From positions 1 to 38,792 of the forward strand of contig JAKSOA010000016.1 of the NCBI GenBank assembly GCA_024405875.1: a stretch of 38,792 nt of DNA, given 5' to 3'. Position 1 is the stretch's first letter; each line of letters starts with the position of its first letter. The position numbers were made by a program, and so were the translations under genes. Shown in pieces: positions 32,858 through 38,792 of the stretch. The notes below the pieces were generated by a model. That model worked only from the letters and a program-made list of their open reading frames with translations, ran no database searches and was not told the DNA's origin. Origin of the DNA: Paludibacteraceae bacterium (GTDB lineage: Bacteria > Bacteroidota > Bacteroidia > Bacteroidales > Paludibacteraceae).

Positions 32858-34132
32858 TTATTTAAAATATCCAATCCAATATCCTACAAGCATATCATAC
32901 AGGCTTCCAAATGGATGGTAATAGGCGAATACTGCATACTCATTGCCGGTTTGCCAGAAATCTCCCTCTACAGGTGCCGTGTGACCAACCGATGTGCCGT
33001 TTGGAACATACAGGTATTGATAATTATAACCACCCATTTTCAAAAAGAGCAAGCCCTCATACTCCTGTGTCTCATAGTTGTAATGCATTTGGTTGGCGTC
33101 AGTGAACTTATATTCAGTGCCCTCACTTAATATATACACCTTGCCGTCAAGCCAAGGCTCATCTGTTGGTAGTGTGAAGTGCACAAAGGCGTAGTCCGCC
33201 TCAATATCGGGGTAGTCAGAGCCTTGCAGATTTGGAATGAAGCGTCCGTTTGCCGTCTGCCAGGACTCATACTGTTTCCTGCTTCTGAATTCAGACGGGA
33301 AGAGTGTTACGTGGTAATAAGGCTTGAAATACTCAAAGCGATAGACATCTTTGTCCAACACATATTTTGATGATATGTCAAGGGTTCGGAACTCATTGCC
33401 CGCCTCAAATATAAGGTTGTGGTTTAATTTGTAGTTAACTGAGCGTCCCTCATAGAATGACGGGGTGTCAATCTCAACCATATTGTCAAGCCTGCGGTTC
33501 TGCCACACAACCACTTTAAGGTCTGTGGAGGGCTGGCTGATGTTAAACTGAGGGTAACTTATGTTAATGTCAACCTGTTGGTGCGTGCGTTCTGCATCTA
33601 TGTCGGTCTTGGAAGTAGCGCCGCACTTCATCTCAACGTGTGACTCAACCACCATAAAACGTGCGGTCAGAACGGGAGTGTCTTGATTGTCAGAGGCATA
33701 GACCGCTATTACGTAATTGCCTGATATTGTGGGTTGTGCGTCTTCATTCGGGAATGCCAACTCATAGTGGTAGTATGGCTGGAATGTGTTGCGTGACATC
33801 TCATAATTCTCTAAATAACCGCCCGTGAACCCGCTTATGTATTGGCTCTCTGACAGCCCGTCCTGCTGCCAATGGGCGTTACAGTGCATTATGCGGTATG
33901 TGTATGTTGTGACATCGGGGGAGAGGTCATCAAACTTGAGCAGAACTCCCTCATCACTTCCAAGTTCAAAAAGAGGGTAGTATGGACGGCGGGCGTAGTT
34001 CTCAATCTGAACAGAATGTATGTTCTTGCTCAAAGACTCAGTTCGGAACACCGGTCCGTTAGTGCGGCTGTCAAAGGCAAAAAGTTGCAGTGCCGCAGTG
34101 GCGAACAATATTATAAGCGTAAGTTTTTTCAA
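32858..34132 (-). CDS. T9SS plug-family protein (DUF5103)
   Basis: The 424-residue protein has a signal peptide (MKKLTLIILFATAALQLFA) and the DUF5103 pattern: LRFDDLSPD-like segment (LLKFDDLSPDVTTYTYRIMHCNAHW), YIAVYASDN-type strand, KVVVWQNRRLDN, YVLDKDVYRFEYFKPYYHVTLFP, and a C-terminal NEYAVFAYYHPFGSLYDMLVGYW. Members include the Plug protein that closes the SprA translocon of the type IX secretion system. This agrees with T9SS cargo on both sides in this window. Minus strand, divergent from the glycosidase gene. Confidence 0.87.
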   Translation of the reverse strand: MKKLTLIILFATAALQLFAFDSRTNGPVFRTESLSKNIHSVQIENYARRPYYPLFELGSDEGVLLKFDDLSPDVTTYTYRIMHCNAHWQQDGLSESQYISGFTGGYLENYEMSRNTFQPYYHYELAFPNEDAQPTISGNYVIAVYASDNQDTPVLTARFMVVESHVEMKCGATSKTDIDAERTHQQVDINISYPQFNISQPSTDLKVVVWQNRRLDNMVEIDTPSFYEGRSVNYKLNHNLIFEAGNEFRTLDISSKYVLDKDVYRFEYFKPYYHVTLFPSEFRSRKQYESWQTANGRFIPNLQGSDYPDIEADYAFVHFTLPTDEPWLDGKVYILSEGTEYKFTDANQMHYNYETQEYEGLLFLKMGGYNYQYLYVPNGTSVGHTAPVEGDFWQTGNEYAVFAYYHPFGSLYDMLVGYWIGYFK

Positions 34133-34140
34133 TTAATAGT

Positions 34141-34154
34141 CTCCTTTCTCCTTT
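34141..34154. repeat. CTCCTTT heptamer pair in the leader of the plug gene
   Basis: Two units. On the transcribed minus strand they read AAAGGAGAAAGGAG, i.e. purine-rich and Shine-Dalgarno-like, 9 nt before the ATG at 34132. Confidence 0.6.
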
Positions 34155-34161
34155 GTTTTTG

Positions 34162-34169
34162 CAAAGTTA
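34162..34169 (-). promoter_or_regulatory. -7 box of the plug gene
   Basis: TAACTTTG on the minus strand, 29 nt before the start codon. Confidence 0.65.
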
Positions 34170-34221
34170 GTCATTTTTTGAAATTTTGACGCTTACTTTT
34201 ATTGTTAGTTTAAATTTTACA

Positions 34222-34229
34222 TATATTTG
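34222..34229 (+). promoter_or_regulatory. -7 box of the glycosidase gene
   Basis: TATATTTG, 37 nt before ATG 34267. The leader ends with the conserved element AACCTTAAAATTAAATACTT (34247-34266). Confidence 0.6.
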
Positions 34230-34266
34230 CAAACTATAATTTGTTGAACCTTAAAATTAAATACTT

Positions 34267-36921
34267 ATGAAAAAAACATTATTGTTTTTGGCATCCGTTG
34301 TCATTGCATTTAACTGCCTTGCCACAACAAATCTTATTATAAATCCGGGTTTTGAAAACGGAACAAACAATTGGAACGCCTGGGACGGTAGTGCCGCCGA
34401 TACCTCAAAGCCACATACAGGTAGCCGTTCACTGCACAGTCAGGGGCGTGGATTCTGCACACTAGTTGCAACTCAAAGCCAAAGTATAAGTGTAAGCAGA
34501 AACACCTATTATAAATACAGTGGCTGGATTTTCAGAACCGATGACTCATCGTGGGCATACATTGATATGAATGACGCTCCGGGAGAGTTGCAACTACGTT
34601 CTGAAAAGTTCGGGCAGTGGGATTATGTAAGCGGAATCTGGAACAGCGGTAACAATACAAGTGTAAGTATAAGGTGCGTGGTTGAGCGGAATTGGGGTAC
34701 GGGCAGTCAGGTTACTGGCGATATTTGGTTTGATGACCTTGAGTTTTCAGAGTACCAGGAGGGGGCATATTCTGAAGATGCTACGGTGCTTAGCAAGTCT
34801 GCCATATACAAGAATATGTCAAACTCTAATACAGAGGTGCAGATTGCCATAGACCAAAACAAGTTGTATATAAGTGAGTTGAATGCCGCTGATGATACTT
34901 ACAAGTGGATATCAGGTGCGTATCAACTGCCGATGCTCTCCAAAATATCAGGTAAGGCGGTATCGTGGAAATATAACAAACTGACAGAAAACGGCAGTTT
35001 GATAACGGTTGATTTCTACTCAGACAACCTTATATTGAGTGTCAATTTCAAACTTGATGAAGAGGGACCTCTGCATATTTGGCAGACATTGAAAAACAAT
35101 TCAGCATCAGATGTTTCCGTTGGCGTGGAGGATATTGTGGCTTCTGACATTCAAGTAAACGCCCCTGAATCGGCAGTTCTATGGCGTTTTAACCGCTCAA
35201 GATACAATAATGGTCTTGACGGTAACTTTACAACAGGTGTGCTGAAAAACAGTATTGGCACTAATTATTTCCAAATGTGCCAGGTAGAGAACTCCTGGCT
35301 GGTATCTACGGGAGAGTTGCCTATGCAGATGATTCAATCGGGCAATAAAGGTATCTATTACGCTCTTGATTGGAATTTTGGAATAATAAAGACACAAACA
35401 CAGAATAACTCAAAACATATAAGGCTAAGTGCAAACTTGGGCTTGTCTGGTGAGCAGGTAGTGTGCAAAAGCGGTAATGAACTTGATATACCAGGCTCAT
35501 TCATAGGTGTTTATAAAGGCACTACAGATGACGGGGCAAACCAGCTTAAACGTTGGTTCTGGAAGAATGAGGCTCCTGCCACACTGCGTGACAATGAAAA
35601 TGAGCCACTAATAGAAATCCATTTTAATGTATATGATGAGAACGGCATTAAGTATTACCTTAACCGTTACAACCTGCCTGAGTATGGCGTAGGTCTTATA
35701 AAGATGGACTATTGGTGGTGTGTTGCAAGTTCTTCTGAATTTGACTCAGATTTGGAGACAAAGTGGAATCCATACCCGTCAAAATGGCCTAATGGTATGA
35801 CATTCGGCACTCTTACAAAGTCAAAATATCCTAATGTAAAGAACTCACTCTATATGTGCGATACATACTTGGGAGCGGACATAGCCAATGAATCAGCACG
35901 CAACGCCCAGATTGAGGCACTTGCAACCCGTATTCAGAATTGGAAGATAGACTATTGGCGTAGTGATTTTGATTTGGAGAAGGCTAATAACTTTGCCTCA
36001 CATCAGGGTTTGCTTTACATATTGGATGAACTTACGTCCAGATTCAGCAATTTCCGCTATGAGCATTGCAGTGCGGGCGGTTCCTTGAAAGACTTTACAA
36101 CACTGCGTAGAATGACCTTTATGACAATGGAGGATTCAGGCGGTCCGCTTAATCATCGTATGGCGTTCTATCCTAATTCATATATGATAAACCCCGTTCA
36201 GTTGAAATTTGATGTTGGCTATGACTGGACATCGCCTGAGGATGCAGGAAACATATCCTCACATCCGCGTGAGTGGGCTAAATATGTACTCCGCTCGTCA
36301 ATGATGGGTGCTATGATGGCTTGTGCCGTAGGGCGTGATATGAGTGATGTGGAGTTTGATGAGGCAAAGAAGGCTTGGAAACTCTATAATGAGAAGCAGC
36401 GTGCCATATTAAGGGGTGCAAATGTATATCACATATTGCCTATGCCTGACGGTAATCATTGGGACGGTATGGAGTTCTTTAACCCCGATACAAACAAAGG
36501 CTCTGTGTTCCTGTTCAGCCACAAGGCTGGCGGCGGTGCGGACGGAACTTCAAAAACCATATATCTGCAAGGATTGAACCCTACAGATGTATATAAAGTT
36601 ACTTTCCAGGACAGAACAAACCTCTCTTGCCAGAGGTCAGGCTCTGAACTTATGACAAACGGTATTAAAGTTACAGGTTTCTCTGATACATTTGCAACTG
36701 AAATTATATGGATAGAGGGTATAACCACAGATGTAGATGGCGCGGAGGCTGACAATGCCAATTCTATTTCTGTTTGGCCCAACCCTGTACAGGCAGGAAA
36801 AAAAGTCCACTTAACAAGTAAGGATGGAACAGAAACCGTTTTGACCGCTCCATCAGTAGCGGGTGTTTATCTCTATTCCCCTGATAATAAGTCAGAGAGC
36901 GTAAAGATTATTGTTAGATAG
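34267..36921 (+). CDS. Secreted GH36/GH-D-like glycosidase with N-terminal carbohydrate-binding module and T9SS-like tail
   Basis: The 884-residue protein has a signal peptide (MKKTLLFLASVVIAFNCLA). A CBM4/9-like jelly roll follows at about 22-160 (NLIINPGFENGTNNWNAW, WFDDLEF), then an alpha-galactosidase-type body. The body has WKIDYWRSDFD with a probable nucleophile Asp562, HCSAGGSLKDFTTLRR, and MEDSGGPLN with Asp623 as a candidate acid/base. These match the KxD, CxSGGGRxD and SDxTD places of clan GH-D (GH36/GH27), but with substantial changes, so the substrate is uncertain. The end (VWPNPVQAG...SVAGVYLYSPDNKSESVKIIVR) looks like a type A T9SS sorting domain. It would act outside the cell or on the surface on galactosides. 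Confidence 0.72.
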   Translation: MKKTLLFLASVVIAFNCLATTNLIINPGFENGTNNWNAWDGSAADTSKPHTGSRSLHSQGRGFCTLVATQSQSISVSRNTYYKYSGWIFRTDDSSWAYIDMNDAPGELQLRSEKFGQWDYVSGIWNSGNNTSVSIRCVVERNWGTGSQVTGDIWFDDLEFSEYQEGAYSEDATVLSKSAIYKNMSNSNTEVQIAIDQNKLYISELNAADDTYKWISGAYQLPMLSKISGKAVSWKYNKLTENGSLITVDFYSDNLILSVNFKLDEEGPLHIWQTLKNNSASDVSVGVEDIVASDIQVNAPESAVLWRFNRSRYNNGLDGNFTTGVLKNSIGTNYFQMCQVENSWLVSTGELPMQMIQSGNKGIYYALDWNFGIIKTQTQNNSKHIRLSANLGLSGEQVVCKSGNELDIPGSFIGVYKGTTDDGANQLKRWFWKNEAPATLRDNENEPLIEIHFNVYDENGIKYYLNRYNLPEYGVGLIKMDYWWCVASSSEFDSDLETKWNPYPSKWPNGMTFGTLTKSKYPNVKNSLYMCDTYLGADIANESARNAQIEALATRIQNWKIDYWRSDFDLEKANNFASHQGLLYILDELTSRFSNFRYEHCSAGGSLKDFTTLRRMTFMTMEDSGGPLNHRMAFYPNSYMINPVQLKFDVGYDWTSPEDAGNISSHPREWAKYVLRSSMMGAMMACAVGRDMSDVEFDEAKKAWKLYNEKQRAILRGANVYHILPMPDGNHWDGMEFFNPDTNKGSVFLFSHKAGGGADGTSKTIYLQGLNPTDVYKVTFQDRTNLSCQRSGSELMTNGIKVTGFSDTFATEIIWIEGITTDVDGAEADNANSISVWPNPVQAGKKVHLTSKDGTETVLTAPSVAGVYLYSPDNKSESVKIIVR

Positions 36922-36945
36922 CAACAGAAAGCACTGTAGTTGTGT

Positions 36946-36984
36946 ATGTTAAAAAATGTTTCAGTTTTTAACATTTTTTAACAT
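36946..36984 (+). terminator. Long A/T hairpin after the glycosidase gene
   Basis: ATGTTAAAAAATGTT (36946-36960) pairs perfectly over 15 bp with AACATTTTTTAACAT (36970-36984), loop TCAGTTTTT. It is very AT-rich without a strong T tract. The gap to 37084 also holds a G7 tract (36988-36994), a third AAATGTTAAAATTT motif and a weak -7-like TCATTTTG (37028-37035). Confidence 0.55.
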
Positions 36985-37064
36985 TTAGGGGGGGTAAAAT
37001 GTTAAAATTTCAATAATTTTGCTAGTGTCATTTTGCATATAAGTGCTTGACAGCGAACCCGTGT

Positions 37065-37084
37065 AACCTTAAAATCAAATATTT
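37065..37084 (+). promoter_or_regulatory. Conserved A-rich leader element
   Basis: AACCTTAAAATCAAATATTT directly precedes the ATG and differs at only two positions from 34247-34266 before the glycosidase gene. A partial copy (TTAAAATCATATACTT) precedes the giant gene at 7331-7346. It probably helps translation initiation. Confidence 0.5.
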
Positions 37085-38792
37085 ATGAAAAAACTCTTTA
37101 CTATTCTTTTGCTGTCATTTATTGGCATATCCGCACTTTACGCAGAAACAGTTACCATTAAATATGTAAATAAAGATAAATGGAGTAAAGTAACTGCCCA
37201 TATGTGGGATGGTACCAAATCAGGAACTTCATGGCCTGGTAAAGAAATGACTAAAACATCAGTTAAGAAACTTGGTTTTGATGTTTATGAAATTTCCTTT
37301 AATGATGGAGATTATAAAAAAATAATTTTTAGTAATAATGGAAGTAGTCAGACTGGAAATTTGGATATCAATAAAGATAAACCTGTCTATTATAACGGCA
37401 GTTGGTATGCTTCATTGGATGATATTAGATATGATGTAGATGTTAGGGGCACGTTTAATGGATGGGGTAGTGATGATAAATTACTTGACACCACAGATGA
37501 TGATACATATTCAGGTGTTGTAAATTTGCCTGAAGGAGAATACACCTATGAGTTTAAAGTGACAAAAGATGGTTCGTGGTATGGTAAGAATAACACAACA
37601 ATTACTTCAAGCACATCTGTTACGCTTTCTTCTTCTGATGGTAATTGTAAGATTACTACAACAATGGCAGGGGATTATACATTTGCATATACAATTTCAA
37701 CACATAATCTTACTGTAACATATCCCACACCACCTGCAGACCCTGCAACTATTACAGTTACATCTGCTGATGTTTCTCAAGGTACCGTAAGTCCTGCAGA
37801 GGTTAAGGTTAATGCAACCCAATCAGCAACCATTACTGCCACACCAAAAGCGGGCTATATGATTGACACTTGGACACTTGGTGGTTCCGCTGTGCTTGCC
37901 GAAGGCAATCTTACAGACGCATCAATTAAAGTTAAGAGTGACGGCACAACAGACCCAGGCACCGCTGTAGCATCATTTAAGGAAGATCCCGATGCAATTG
38001 TACTATATTTTGTCAATAATGGTAACTGGAATCCTGTAAATATCTATTTATGGGGAGGTAGTGTCTCAATGGGATGGCCAGGTGTGGCTATGACAAAAAC
38101 GGGCGATAAAAAATTAGGATATGACATTTACAGTTATAGTGTTCATAAGGGAGATTGTAATAGTTATAAATTTAATTGTGGCGGTGACGCTTGTCAAAGC
38201 AGCAATTTCGGCTTTGATGAAAATAAGAGATATGTATATGATAATCAGCAGTATGCTTCATTAGATGATATTGTTGCTCATACTGTTATAATAGACGGCT
38301 CGTCATACGGATATGATAAGTTTCAGTTAAAGAATACAACAGATGATGATACTTATACGGGCTCAATCAATATAACAGGCTCACAATACCAATTTAAGAT
38401 TAAGGCAGATAGTGAGACACGTAGTGATGGTAATACATATACAGAAAGTTTTGTTGATAAAAAGATGTCAAAAGATCAAAGTCGCACTACTTTAACAACT
38501 TCTGTTGCTGGAGAATATCAATTCAAGTATGTTGTGTCAACAAAATTATTATCAGTAACGTATCCGGCTCCACCAGCAGACCCTGCAACCATAACTGTTA
38601 CATCTGCTGATGATTCTCAAGGTTCCGTAAGTCCTGCTGAAGTTCAGGTTAATGAAACTCAATCAGCAATCATAACTGCCACACCAAAAGCTGGCTATAT
38701 GTTTGACACTTGGACACTTAGTGGTTCCGCTGTGCTTGCTGAAGGTAATCTTACAGATTCATCAATTAAAGTTAAGAGTGACGGCACAACAG
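37085..38792 (+). CDS. Secreted CBM26-repeat protein, probably starch-active (3' end outside the window)
   Basis: The frame stays open for 569 codons to the window end. A signal peptide (MKKLFTILLLSFIGISALYA) is followed by a CBM26-like module (residues ~21-110: WSKVTAHMWDG, SWPGKEMT, KKIIFSNNG). Next come a CBM48/SusE-like sheet domain (RGTFNGWG, YTYEFKVTKDG) and a divergent InlB-type repeat (ATITVTSAD...VSPAEV...GYMIDTW) at about 218-300. The whole block then repeats (second CBM26-like NPVNIYLWGG... GWPGVAMTK; second InlB-type repeat). The repeat period is 840 nt. CBM26 binds starch, and such modules often precede GH13 amylase domains, but no catalytic domain is inside the window. Confidence 0.8.
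   Translation, partial: MKKLFTILLLSFIGISALYAETVTIKYVNKDKWSKVTAHMWDGTKSGTSWPGKEMTKTSVKKLGFDVYEISFNDGDYKKIIFSNNGSSQTGNLDINKDKPVYYNGSWYASLDDIRYDVDVRGTFNGWGSDDKLLDTTDDDTYSGVVNLPEGEYTYEFKVTKDGSWYGKNNTTITSSTSVTLSSSDGNCKITTTMAGDYTFAYTISTHNLTVTYPTPPADPATITVTSADVSQGTVSPAEVKVNATQSATITATPKAGYMIDTWTLGGSAVLAEGNLTDASIKVKSDGTTDPGTAVASFKEDPDAIVLYFVNNGNWNPVNIYLWGGSVSMGWPGVAMTKTGDKKLGYDIYSYSVHKGDCNSYKFNCGGDACQSSNFGFDENKRYVYDNQQYASLDDIVAHTVIIDGSSYGYDKFQLKNTTDDDTYTGSINITGSQYQFKIKADSETRSDGNTYTESFVDKKMSKDQSRTTLTTSVAGEYQFKYVVSTKLLSVTYPAPPADPATITVTSADDSQGSVSPAEVQVNETQSAIITATPKAGYMFDTWTLSGSAVLAEGNLTDSSIKVKSDGTT
37731..38792 (+). repeat. Tandem duplication inside the CBM26-repeat gene
   Basis: 37731-37954 and 38571-38792 align with an offset of exactly 840 nt (280 codons) and are nearly identical at DNA level, with the last 20 bases the same. 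The duplication continues past the window end. Confidence 0.8.

Overview
The window reads as chromosomal DNA of a Bacteroidota bacterium, most likely an uncultured gut or rumen member of the order Bacteroidales. Support: nearly every gene start is preceded by the Bacteroidota -7 box TAnnTTTG, start sites lack strong Shine-Dalgarno sequences, the rplU-rpmA-serS and adk-obgE gene orders are typical of the phylum, and there are type IX secretion (T9SS) cargo proteins, a T9SS plug-family protein and SusE/CBM26-like starch-binding modules.

Layout. 1-421 (minus): an intact MNT-type nucleotidyltransferase overlapping a HEPN partner that has lost its N-terminal half. 548-3324 (plus): an operon of an RsmI-like methyltransferase, a secreted DRGH nuclease and an RsmF-like rRNA m5C methyltransferase. 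3362-4975: an outer-membrane barrel protein convergent with a PhnP-like metallo-hydrolase. 5020-7144: rplU-rpmA behind a structured leader, then serS. 7347-17449: a 3089-residue T9SS cargo protein and a translationally coupled lipoprotein that share modules. 17594-22639: a 1681-residue repeat protein with BspA-type leucine-rich repeats, Ig-like modules and CBM26-like modules. 22777-31433: housekeeping and stress genes (htpG, tRNA-Arg, a C_GCAxxG_C_C protein, a Rieske-like lipoprotein, adk, obgE, an AGCS symporter, menG, a Bax-inhibitor-1 protein), a decayed lipoprotein gene and tRNA-Pro. 31495-34132 (minus): an OmpR-type response regulator, a DUF486 membrane protein and a T9SS plug protein. 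34267-38792 (plus): a GH36-like glycosidase with an N-terminal carbohydrate-binding module and a truncated CBM26-repeat protein that runs off the window.

How it fits together. Three or four large exported proteins, two with recognisable T9SS tails, suggest surface handling of starch and galactosides. No SusC/SusD pair is present, so this is not a classical polysaccharide utilisation locus.

The most unusual signals are small. A dispersed palindromic repeat has covarying stems around an invariant tandem G.A/A.G core (five copies). CTCCTTT heptamer arrays occur, one encoding the signal peptide of the nuclease. A tRNA-Arg has its elbow pair apparently swapped from G19-C56 to A19-U56. Exact sigma-54-type promoter matches lie before htpG and the Bax-inhibitor gene. 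The rplU leader folds as a three-way junction, and a near-identical 20-nt leader precedes two carbohydrate-related exported genes. All calls come from reading the sequence without database searches.
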